64,000 nucleotides of DNA from Acetobacter nitrogenifigens DSM 23921 = NBRC 105050 (GTDB lineage: Bacteria > Pseudomonadota > Alphaproteobacteria > Acetobacterales > Acetobacteraceae): NCBI RefSeq assembly GCF_000429165.1, contig NZ_AUBI01000004.1, positions 186,001 to 250,000 on the forward strand. The letters run 5' to 3'. Under the pieces are notes generated by a model. That model worked only from the letters and a program-made list of their open reading frames with translations. It made no database searches and had not been told where the DNA came from. Below, piece by piece: positions 8,965 through 16,908 of this stretch. The position numbers were made by a program, and so were the translations under genes. Numbering within the stretch: position 1 is the first letter of the stretch; each line of letters starts with the position of its first letter.

Positions 8965-9825
8965 ATGAAAACATCGACAAAAGGATTCGGCAGCGGGCTG
9001 CTGGGCGTCCTGATTTTCAGCGGGTCGCTGCCTGCGACGCGCCTTGCGGTCTCCGGATTCTCGCCCCTGTTCCTGACGGCGGCGCGCGCGCTGATTGCGG
9101 CGGCTCTCGGCGCTCTGCTGCTTGCGGCGTTGCGGGAGCGACGCCCTGCGCGGCCAGATTTGCCGTCGCTGGGCGTCGTGGCGCTGGGTGTGGTCATCGG
9201 TTTTCCGCTGCTGACCGCGTTGGCCCTGCGCCATATCACCTCCGCCCATTCGCTGGTCTTTATCGGTCTGCTGCCGCTTGCGACGGCGCTGTTTGGCGTT
9301 CTTCGCGGCGGGGAGCGCCCCGGCGCGGTCTTCTGGGCGTTCTCCCTTGCTGGGGCTGCGAGTGTTGCGGGCTTTGCGCTGACGCATGGCGGCGGAGGGT
9401 CTGTCGCGGGCGATACGCTGATGCTCGCGGCCGTGGCGTTATGCGGGCTGGGGTATGCCGAGGGAGCAGCACTTTCGCGTCGTCTCGGCGGCTGGCAGGT
9501 GATTTCCTGGGCGCTCGTTCTGGCGTCTCCGGCGATGGCGGCGCTCGCCCTCGCCACCGAGCCCGGAGGCTGGGCCGCCATCGGGTCGTCGGCGTGGATG
9601 GGCCTCGCCTACGTCTCGGTGTTCAGTATGCTTGTCGGGTTTATCTTCTGGTATCGCGGCCTCGCGCTCGGCGGCATCGCAAGCGTCGGACAGTTGCAGT
9701 TGCTGCAACCGTTTTTCGGCCTGATCCTTGCCCATGCCGTGTTGGGGGAGGCCGTGTCGTGGGCGATGTGCGGCGTCACGATGGTCGTTGTCGCCTGTGT
9801 GGCGGGCGCGCGGCGTTACGCCTGA
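8965..9825 (+). CDS. EamA/DMT-family exporter
   Basis: A 286-residue inner-membrane protein with about ten hydrophobic helices arranged as two EamA repeats (about residues 8-135 and 150-280). The start at 8965 (MKTSTKGFGSG) is chosen because it begins just before the first helix and has GGGGGA 5-10 bases upstream; the open frame extends 34 codons further upstream but through the operator region. Paired with the divergent MocR regulator, it probably exports an amino acid, amine or vitamin-B6-like metabolite under that regulator's control. The substrate is not determinable from sequence. Confidence 0.88.
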   Translation: MKTSTKGFGSGLLGVLIFSGSLPATRLAVSGFSPLFLTAARALIAAALGALLLAALRERRPARPDLPSLGVVALGVVIGFPLLTALALRHITSAHSLVFIGLLPLATALFGVLRGGERPGAVFWAFSLAGAASVAGFALTHGGGGSVAGDTLMLAAVALCGLGYAEGAALSRRLGGWQVISWALVLASPAMAALALATEPGGWAAIGSSAWMGLAYVSVFSMLVGFIFWYRGLALGGIASVGQLQLLQPFFGLILAHAVLGEAVSWAMCGVTMVVVACVAGARRYA

Positions 9826-9855
9826 GCGGGTGTGTGGCGGGGAGTTTGGGCGCTT

Positions 9856-9879
9856 CTTCTTTTTCTGAAGAAAAAGAAG
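9856..9879 (+). terminator. Hairpin terminator with A/T flanks
   Basis: CTTCTTTTTC and GAAAAAGAAG form a perfect 10-bp stem around the loop TGAA, followed by CAAAAAGACTTTTT, itself a small stem with a T run. It closes the exporter gene and, read from the other side, the GNAT operon that converges on it. I recall similar strings recurring in acetic acid bacterial genomes. Confidence 0.75.
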
Positions 9880-9977
9880 CAAAAAGACTTTTTCCAGTTT
9901 GGAGGCATGGCGCATCCAAGACGCGTTGTCACATAACGAAGGCTCGGCGCTTGACCGCTCACGCCAGCACGCGACGT

Positions 9978-10442
9978 TCAGGGAGACCATCCGTAATACC
10001 GGACAAGAAACCCGGCCTGTGGATGGGGTTCGTCGCGCAGCATGATCAGGCCATGGCGTTCGTAAAACCTCTGGCCCGCGAGATTGCTTAACGGCGTGCG
10101 CAACGTGAAGCCCTCCGGCATCAGCGCCTGCGCGCGTCGCAATAACCTTGCGCCAAGGCCCGCGCCCTGCGCCGACGGCGCCACGAACAACTGATCCACC
10201 ACGCGTTCTCTTTCACGAACTGCAAGAAATCCTGTGATCCTGTCGTCGTTTTCCACAACCTCGATCCACCATCCTTCCGACTGAAGCCTGGCGCGCAGCG
10301 CCTTCACATCGTGGACCCTCGGCGCGCCGCCGTCCATGCTGATCGTGCTTTCCCGCCATAACGTGGCGATCGCCGTCAAATCGTCCTGCGTCGCCGCCCT
10401 GATCTCCGACGCGCTCAACTTTGCGGCCCCTGCATCCGCCAT
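9978..10442 (-). CDS. GNAT family N-acetyltransferase
   Basis: A 154-residue acetyl-CoA-dependent transferase. The acetyl-CoA loop QLFVAPSAQGAGLGARLLRRA (about 83-103, with the Q/R-x-x-G-x-G/A signature) and the C-terminal N-L-A-G-Q-RFYERHG block are clear. The start at 10442 overlaps the end of the upstream permease by 28 bases, so the two are probably co-transcribed and translationally linked. The acceptor is unknown; with a peptidase and an amino-acid permease in the same run, an amino acid or peptide amine is a reasonable guess. Confidence 0.85.
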   Translation of the reverse strand: MADAGAAKLSASEIRAATQDDLTAIATLWRESTISMDGGAPRVHDVKALRARLQSEGWWIEVVENDDRITGFLAVRERERVVDQLFVAPSAQGAGLGARLLRRAQALMPEGFTLRTPLSNLAGQRFYERHGLIMLRDEPHPQAGFLVRYYGWSP

Positions 10443-11854
10443 CCGCGACGGCTCAGCACCAGCAGGTAATAGGCTCCGGCTCCCAGCGCCACGAACAGAG
10501 TCAGCACCAGACTTGGGCGTCCGGTCTGCGCGTCCATCCAGTTCATTCCCGTCACGCCGACCATCGCCAGAAACGCCAGCAGGGGCGGCAGCGGAAACAG
10601 TGGCATACGGTAATGTCCCCCTGCGGTCAGCCCGTTACGCCGCCCGACGATCACCGCCAGACAAAGCGCCATATACATCACCAGAATTCCGCTGCCGGTG
10701 ATAATCAGCAGCATCTGCTCGCTGATCAGACACGCAGCGCCGGAGAATGCTCCCGCCGCGAACGTCGCGCCCCAGGGGGAGTGAAAGCGCGGATGAATAA
10801 CTGTCAGACCGTCGCTCAACCGCGCAGGGAGAATGCGGTCGCGTCCGATGCTGTACAACTGGCGGGAGCACATCAGCAGATTGGCGATCACGGCGTTCAG
10901 AATCGCCAGAACAAGACAGAAGCTGACCAGAACGTTCGCGACCGGTCCTGCGTAGGACAGAAAGATCACGCCCATCATGTCATGCGATGAAAAGAACGTT
11001 CGCAAATCCGGCGCGCCCAGCAGGACCGCAACGACCGGCACGATTTCGCAAATGACCGTCACCAGAAGCGCGAGCAACACTGTCCGACCGATGTGGCGGG
11101 ACGCGTCATGCGTCTCTTCGCCGAAATACACGGCTGAGCCGTAACCGTTGTAGGAGAAGATCGACAGCGACACCGCCATGGCGATCAACGTCGGAGACAC
11201 TGCGGACAGTGTTCCGATTGTGTCGAGAAACACAGGATGCAGCACCACTTCGCTCAGCGGCCGCGCGGCATGAAAGAGCCCGAGCGCCGCCAGCGCCGCC
11301 AGCGCCAGCAACTCGACAGCCAGAAACGCCCCTGTCACCACCGCGCTGGCCCGCAGATGCAGCACGCATACGCCCGCCGCCAGCGCCACCGTCAACACGG
11401 CGGCGGCGATCGGCGGCGCTCCGGGGACCAGCACGTCGAGATAGACGCCGATCCCCACCGCCATGACCGCCGGGATAGCGATCAGCTGCATCACCCCCAC
11501 GCCCAGCACGACAAATCCCGCGAATGGGCCGAGGATACGGCCGACGATCGCATATTCACCACCCGAAAGCGGAAAAGCCGAGGCCAGTTCGGCGTATACG
11601 AAGGACATACACAGCCCGACCAGCGCGCCCACGGCCATGGCGATCAGCGCGCCAGAGCCGCCCGTCGCGAAAATACCCGGCACAATGATGAACACGGACG
11701 ACGCCGGAGAGATCGCCGACAGCGTAATCATCAACACGCCGAGCAATCCCATACTGCGCTTCAGCCCGGACGGTTGGCCGCCCGCGCCTTCGATCGGCGC
11801 GACCGCGTCGCCTTTTCCCGAAATGGCGGCGTCCGGCGTTGCAAGATCCGTCAT
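10415..11854 (-). CDS. APC-family amino acid permease
   Basis: A 479-residue transporter with a polar N-terminus of about 30 residues and about twelve membrane helices. The first, SMGLLGVLMITLSAISPASS, contains the glycine/serine-rich break typical of APC carriers. Its ATG (11854) overlaps the TGA of the upstream peptidase gene as ATGA, so the two are translationally coupled. The likely role is uptake of an amino acid or beta-amino acid released by that peptidase. Substrate specificity is not visible. Confidence 0.88.
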   Translation of the reverse strand: MTDLATPDAAISGKGDAVAPIEGAGGQPSGLKRSMGLLGVLMITLSAISPASSVFIIVPGIFATGGSGALIAMAVGALVGLCMSFVYAELASAFPLSGGEYAIVGRILGPFAGFVVLGVGVMQLIAIPAVMAVGIGVYLDVLVPGAPPIAAAVLTVALAAGVCVLHLRASAVVTGAFLAVELLALAALAALGLFHAARPLSEVVLHPVFLDTIGTLSAVSPTLIAMAVSLSIFSYNGYGSAVYFGEETHDASRHIGRTVLLALLVTVICEIVPVVAVLLGAPDLRTFFSSHDMMGVIFLSYAGPVANVLVSFCLVLAILNAVIANLLMCSRQLYSIGRDRILPARLSDGLTVIHPRFHSPWGATFAAGAFSGAACLISEQMLLIITGSGILVMYMALCLAVIVGRRNGLTAGGHYRMPLFPLPPLLAFLAMVGVTGMNWMDAQTGRPSLVLTLFVALGAGAYYLLVLSRRGWRMQGPQS

Positions 11855-12945
11855 GCGGCGCCTCCCGAAGGAACGCAGACCAGTGACTTCAACCGCTCCG
11901 GGTCGATCGCCCGCACCAGCCGCCCGCGCCGTCCAACCATTGTCTCCGCGCCAAGCATCGCGTTCAGCACCGCTTCCTCCACCGCCTCGACCGCAGCCAT
12001 GAACACGTCGTCCATCGCTTCGTCACTCAACGCCTCTATTCGCCTCAACGGCGCGCCCGGAAAGGCGCCTGAGTCGTTAGCCGTGCTGAACGCCAGAAAA
12101 ATGTCGCCGGAATTATTTCCCGAGGGGGTGCCTCCGCGTCCGATGCCGATGCCGATCCTCTTCGCCACGCGCCGCAGCTGCGTCGGTTCCAGCGGCGCGT
12201 CGGTCGCAAGGATCACGATGATCGACCCGCGTTCCGACGGCCACAGCGTATCTTCCGGCATGGCGCGCCCTGCCGCCGCGCCGCAAACCGTCAGCCACGA
12301 CCGCCGCCCGTGATTGGCCTGGACCAGCGCGCCGAGCGTATATTCGCCAGCCTTTGTCCGCACGATCCGCGACGACGTGCCCGTGCCGCCCTTGAACTCA
12401 TAGGCGATCATCCCCGTCCCACCGCCGACATTCCCTTCCGCCACTGGCTTGAAGGCCGGGGTGGCTGCGGCCGCCTCGATCGCAGCCAGCACGTCGACCT
12501 CCGTCACATGCTGCCCGGCGATGTCGTTCAGCCACCCGTCGAACGTTTCCCCCACCACAGGGAGGGGCCAGAGGGTCTCTCCCATCACGTCGGGGAACGT
12601 CTTCAACATCCATCGCGCCGTCGCGTGATGCGCGATGCCCAGCGAGCAGGTGTTGGTCAGCGTGATCGGGCCCATGAACCATCCGGCCTCGTCGATCCAG
12701 TGACAACCAGTCAGCTCGCCGTTACCATTCATTGAGAAACTGCCCGCAAGAACGGGGTGCAGCAGATCGCCTTCCGCGCGTGGCAGGATCGCCGTCACGC
12801 CTGTCCGGATCGCATGCTCGTCCTCACCCGAGATAAGCGTCCTGTAGCCGACCCGCACGCCCGGGACGTCTGTAATCGCATTCCACGGACCCGGCACGCC
12901 GGGAAGAGGCAAGGCGAGTTCTCTGGCGCGTGGGCGGCTGGACAT
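11851..12945 (-). CDS. P1 family (S58) aminopeptidase, DmpA/BapA-like
   Basis: A 364-residue self-processing N-terminal nucleophile peptidase. The DmpA signature is present: GNNSGDIFLAF at 276-286, where cleavage before Ser279 would give alpha and beta chains and leave Ser279 as the nucleophile. GNVGGGTGM (171-179) and NHGRRSWLTV (211-220) are other conserved blocks. Members remove N-terminal D-, beta- or small L-amino acids from peptides. The open frame could start three bases earlier with GTG; I prefer the ATG at 12945. It heads an operon with an APC permease and a GNAT enzyme, which suggests scavenging of unusual peptides. No signal peptide is obvious. Confidence 0.9.
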   Translation of the reverse strand: MSSRPRARELALPLPGVPGPWNAITDVPGVRVGYRTLISGEDEHAIRTGVTAILPRAEGDLLHPVLAGSFSMNGNGELTGCHWIDEAGWFMGPITLTNTCSLGIAHHATARWMLKTFPDVMGETLWPLPVVGETFDGWLNDIAGQHVTEVDVLAAIEAAAATPAFKPVAEGNVGGGTGMIAYEFKGGTGTSSRIVRTKAGEYTLGALVQANHGRRSWLTVCGAAAGRAMPEDTLWPSERGSIIVILATDAPLEPTQLRRVAKRIGIGIGRGGTPSGNNSGDIFLAFSTANDSGAFPGAPLRRIEALSDEAMDDVFMAAVEAVEEAVLNAMLGAETMVGRRGRLVRAIDPERLKSLVCVPSGGAA

Positions 12946-13196
12946 CACAAAATCCGGACAGTGGGCGTGTGCCGGGAGTTAAGGACGCCCCGCCCGGGCG
13001 CGCAAGACTGTTACGGATGTGGAGCAACCACCTTACGGACGACAGACTCGAGCGAGTTGCTCTTCTTCCCTGGCCTTCGGCTTGCCTCTCTGAACGCCGG
13101 ATCTGGTCGTCGCCGTGACCTGAAAGCGTATGCGCTTACGCCGTTTCGCAGACGCGGCCAACTGGCCTGCATGTTTACGTCCGCCCGCGCGGCGCT

Positions 13197-15368
13197 CTAA
13201 TGGCGCACCGCAGTGTGCAGTGTCGCGGTGTTTTTCGCTTCGCTCGCCAGATAAGCGTGGATGTCGTCCGCATCCGATTGTGTCAGGATATCGGAAAAGC
13301 TCGCCATTCCGGCCGCCGAAAGCGCGCCGCCGAGAACGATCTGGTCAAACGCGCGATGCGTCGACTCCTGCATAGTCAAAAGATTTGGGGCGATGCCGGC
13401 CTTTCCAGGAACGTGACATCCCGAACAACGCGCGGAGTCGAAAAGACGGGCGCCGCGCGTAATCATCTCAGGCGAAGTCCTGATTCCAGAGGGCGGCGAT
13501 ATCGCGACCACCGAGCGATTCACCAACGCCGGGGTCGGCACAGCGCCGCCGTCCAGCGCGAAAACCACAATGCGCCCTGCGTTGCCATAGCGATACCCCG
13601 CCGAATTTTCTGGAAACTCCCAGGCGGATGCTCCACCGAGGCCAGCCATAACTGCAATGTACTGACGCCCGGCGACGGCGTAACTGACAGGCGCGGCCAT
13701 GATTCCTGTGCCGACGCGAATATGGCTGAGCGGCGCTCCGGTTCTGGCGTCGTATATGTTCAGAAATCCGGTCGCATCCCCCTGCGCCACGATATCGCCG
13801 CCTGTCGAAAGCACGCCTCCGCTTTGCTCGGGATCCGTGCTTGTAACCACAGACCATGCCGCCCGCTGATGAACCGGGTCATAGGCCTGCAACGTATCGT
13901 GGCGAATGACCGGGATATCAGCTTCGCCTTTCTGTGCACGGGATATCGCGGCGCGGTCCGTGACATCCATCGAATTGTCCGTGCCGCGATGGTAGGCAAG
14001 ATCGCGCGACAGTGAAAACACCATCGGGAAATCCAGCGTTGGGATATAAACATATCCCGTCCTGCGACTATATGACATCGGCCGCCAGTTATGGCCGCCC
14101 GCCTCCCCGGGATAAACCAGCTTCGGCTCGCGCGAGTAATCCCCCTGAGCCGTAAACACGGGCCGTCCGGTTTTCATGTCGATATGATCAGCCCAGTTTA
14201 CGTCGGTATATTTTTCCGCCGAGATCAATTCTCCAGTCGCTCTGTCGAGCACATAAAAAAATCCGTTCTTCGGCGCCTGAACCAGAACTTTCCGCAACGT
14301 TCCGCCTATCCTCAGATCGAGCAGCGTCATCTGCTGCGTCGCGGTAAAATCCCAGCTATCTCGGGGCGTCGTTTGATAATACCATTTCATGCGACCGGTT
14401 TTTGGATTAAGCGCGAGAATTGAAGACACGAACAAAGTGTCGCCTCCCCCCGGGCTGCGAACGAACGCCGGATGCGGAGACCCGTTGCCTGTCCCGACAT
14501 ACAGGAGATTCAGCTCCGGATCATACGCCATCGCGTCCCAGGCAGCCCCGCCTCCCCCCACGTCCCAACGACTCTTCGGGCCCCAGGTCGGCGCCGCTAT
14601 CGCCAGTTCAGGATTCTCCTGCGGTTTGGACGGGTCGGCCGGAACAATGAAGAAGCGCCATGCAAAAGCGCCGGTCTCGGCGTCGAAAGCAGTGAGGTAA
14701 CCGCGCACCCCCATCTCGGCGCCGCCATTGCCGATGACGACGTTGCCTCCGGCGATCTGCGGCGCGCCGGTACTGGTCAAAAAACGATCATGGTCGATGA
14801 TCGTATCGCGAACCCATATTTGTCGCCCGGTCCCGGCGTCCAGCGCAAAGAGCCGTCCGTCGAGCGCTGCGACATAGACCCTGCCTTTCCATACGGCCAC
14901 GCCACGATTGACAATGTCGCAACACGCCCGCCTGGCCCATCGTCCGTCGACATGTGGATTGAATGTCCATAGCTCGCGCCCCGTCGCCGCATCGAGCGCA
15001 TAGACCACTCCCCAGTTTCCGGTCGCATACATGACCCCGTCGATCACAACGGGCGACGCCTCCAGACCACGCGTGGTTCCGGTATTGTATTGCCAGGCAA
15101 AGCCAAGCCTCTCGGCATTGGAATCATTGATCTGGCTAAGCGGGGAGTAATGATCGGCCGCAAACGTCCGGTTCGTCGCGTACCAGTTTTGCGGTTCGGC
15201 ATCCGCCTGCGCCATGCGCGCCTCGTCAATCGCGCCAGGCTGCTTCGGAGATGTTGGCTTGAGGCTCTCCGCATAGGCCGGATCTCCCGGAATATTTCCC
15301 GAAGCGACGCCACATACGGCGAGGAGTATAACAGGCAGGAACAGCGTGATGCGGCGTGAGATACACAT
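13197..15368 (-). CDS. PQQ-dependent quinohemoprotein alcohol dehydrogenase
   Basis: A 723-residue periplasmic enzyme that would oxidise an alcohol or polyol and pass electrons through its own c-type heme. A signal peptide covers about 1-24 (basic CISRR, then a hydrophobic run). The eight-bladed propeller carries the vicinal disulfide Cys149-Cys150 (RRACCDIVNRG) and repeated tryptophan-docking ALDAxTGxxxW motifs. The catalytic Asp is Asp340 in DSWDFTATQQ; the residue two later is Thr, not Asp, so this is the calcium rather than lanthanide type. The C-terminal cytochrome domain has CSGCH at about 647. I start at the ATG at 15368 because the signal peptide follows directly. No AdhB-type cytochrome partner is adjacent, so it may be a soluble type II enzyme. 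Confidence 0.92.
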   Translation of the reverse strand: MCISRRITLFLPVILLAVCGVASGNIPGDPAYAESLKPTSPKQPGAIDEARMAQADAEPQNWYATNRTFAADHYSPLSQINDSNAERLGFAWQYNTGTTRGLEASPVVIDGVMYATGNWGVVYALDAATGRELWTFNPHVDGRWARRACCDIVNRGVAVWKGRVYVAALDGRLFALDAGTGRQIWVRDTIIDHDRFLTSTGAPQIAGGNVVIGNGGAEMGVRGYLTAFDAETGAFAWRFFIVPADPSKPQENPELAIAAPTWGPKSRWDVGGGGAAWDAMAYDPELNLLYVGTGNGSPHPAFVRSPGGGDTLFVSSILALNPKTGRMKWYYQTTPRDSWDFTATQQMTLLDLRIGGTLRKVLVQAPKNGFFYVLDRATGELISAEKYTDVNWADHIDMKTGRPVFTAQGDYSREPKLVYPGEAGGHNWRPMSYSRRTGYVYIPTLDFPMVFSLSRDLAYHRGTDNSMDVTDRAAISRAQKGEADIPVIRHDTLQAYDPVHQRAAWSVVTSTDPEQSGGVLSTGGDIVAQGDATGFLNIYDARTGAPLSHIRVGTGIMAAPVSYAVAGRQYIAVMAGLGGASAWEFPENSAGYRYGNAGRIVVFALDGGAVPTPALVNRSVVAISPPSGIRTSPEMITRGARLFDSARCSGCHVPGKAGIAPNLLTMQESTHRAFDQIVLGGALSAAGMASFSDILTQSDADDIHAYLASEAKNTATLHTAVRH

Positions 15369-15411
15369 TTCTGTATCGTAATTATGAACGTGATGCTCAG
15401 CAAGACGATAC

Positions 15412-15464
15412 CTTACCCCATATGATTCATCCGGGCGATGGTTCGGATGAATCATATGGGTAAG
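15412..15464. repeat. Long inverted repeat upstream of the PQQ dehydrogenase
   Basis: A 22-base arm (15412-15433) and a 21-base arm (15444-15464) are complementary throughout, apart from one extra C in the left arm, around the 10-base loop GGCGATGGTT. The arm core is CATATGATTCATCCG. It lies 44 bases before the dehydrogenase ATG and about 200 bases after the yghU stop. No T run follows on either strand, so it is not a standard terminator. A regulator site or a leader hairpin is more likely. Confidence 0.8.
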
Positions 15465-15668
15465 CCGGTTATGGCTTTTGTAAATATGGTGGATATTGAA
15501 AGCAGGTGAGACGCCTGTTTCTCTCGACGCCTCAAAAAATGAGCATCAACATGAATGCCAGAGAGTATCCGTAAACAGTATTCACATTGCCATATGAGAA
15601 TTTCTCAACATTCGGATTCCCGACCACAGGTGCAATCGAAAATCCAAAATTTCTTCAAATATAAAACT

Positions 15669-16550
15669 TCAAGATTTCTTGACCAATCGATCCTGAGTTT
15701 TGGTCTCGAAATCCGAAGCGTCATGTCGTTCATGGAGCTGACTGGACGGGTCTCCAAATACCCGGTTGACCATACGTCCACGCTGTACTGCAGGCCGCTC
15801 CAGCAGTCGATCCGCCCAAGCCTTGAGGTGGGGATAGTCCTGTACGCTCAGGAATGTGGCGGCGTCATTATAAAGCCAACCTTCCACCAGACCGCCATAC
15901 CACGGAAAGATCGCCATATCGGCAATGGTATACTCAACACCCGCGACGAAGGGACTTTCCGCAAGGCGTCGATCCAGAACGTCCAGCTGGCGTTTGGCCT
16001 CCATAGAAAAACGATTGATCGCGTATTCTATTTTTTTTGGCGCGTACGCATAGAAGTGACCGAAACCGCCGCCGATATAGGGCGCGCTTCCCACCTGCCA
16101 GAAAAGCCAGTTGAGGCATGCTGTCCGGTGAGCAATATCTTTCGGGATGAACGCCCCAAATTTTTCCGCGAGATACAGCAAGATGGAGCCAGATTCAAAA
16201 ACGGCTATCGGCTGTTCATGACTAAGATCGACAAGCGCCGGAATTTTGGAATTCGGATTGATTTCCGTGAAACCTGAGCCGAACTGCTCGCCATCGCCAA
16301 TACGGATGAGCCAGGCGTCATATTCCGCCTGCGTGTGACCCGTGGCCAGCAGCTCTTCGAGCAGGATTGTTACCTTCACACCGTTGGGCGTGCCGAGAGA
16401 GTAGAGTTGAAGGGGGTGTTCGCCCACAGGAAGCTTCTTGTCATGGGTAGCTCCTGCTGTCGGACGGTTTGTGCTGGAAAATTTTCCGTCGCCAGGCGCT
16501 GTCCACGTCCAGACTTTAGGAGGCACGTAGTCCGATGGTCCCGTCATCAT
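15669..16550 (-). CDS. yghU: Glutathione-dependent disulfide-bond oxidoreductase YghU
   Basis: A 293-residue cytoplasmic GST-fold enzyme closely resembling E. coli YghU across its whole length. It has PPKVWTWTAPGDGKF at the start, LPVGEHPLQLYSLGTPNG, the thioredoxin-like N-domain with ESGSILLYLAEKFG, GGGFGHFYAYAPKKIEYAIN, and the terminal QLHERHDASDFET. These proteins bind two glutathiones and reduce disulfides. The start is ATG at 16550 (or the next ATG at 16547), matching the E. coli N-terminus and preceded by AAGGGA; the frame extends further upstream without conservation. Divergent from the gluconate permease. Confidence 0.93.
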   Translation of the reverse strand: MMTGPSDYVPPKVWTWTAPGDGKFSSTNRPTAGATHDKKLPVGEHPLQLYSLGTPNGVKVTILLEELLATGHTQAEYDAWLIRIGDGEQFGSGFTEINPNSKIPALVDLSHEQPIAVFESGSILLYLAEKFGAFIPKDIAHRTACLNWLFWQVGSAPYIGGGFGHFYAYAPKKIEYAINRFSMEAKRQLDVLDRRLAESPFVAGVEYTIADMAIFPWYGGLVEGWLYNDAATFLSVQDYPHLKAWADRLLERPAVQRGRMVNRVFGDPSSQLHERHDASDFETKTQDRLVKKS

Positions 16551-16908
16551 GATATCCCTTTTGACAATGTGGAAAACTGGTCCGCCGCAAGGTCCCGTGC
16601 GCGTCTTCGTTCGTAAGATTGTTGAGTCGCTGCCCGCTCTTGGCACCCCCCCCCCCCGGTCAGGCGCCGCGTGAACGTTCATCATCTCCATGACGCGCTC
16701 AAGCGTCAGGTCAACATTCACCCGGCCAGTCCACGCCTCTCATGACACGCTCCGTCCTTTCGGACCACCCTGCGCGGATATGTCAGCAGGCGCATGACCA
16801 CGCTCCCTGACGAACAGTCGCATCTGCAAGTGTGGGAGTCGCCATAAGAAGTCCCGCGCAACGAGAACGAGCGAACCTCAACCGTGAAGAAACGCCAGTT
16901 CTCACGAG
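16551..16908. other. Divergent intergenic region with a C12 tract
   Basis: A 358-base region between yghU and the gluconate permease. It holds a run of twelve C bases at 16646-16657. I see no gene supported by homology; short frames on both strands are arginine-rich shadows. Promoters for both flanking genes must lie here but no convincing boxes stand out. Confidence 0.5.
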
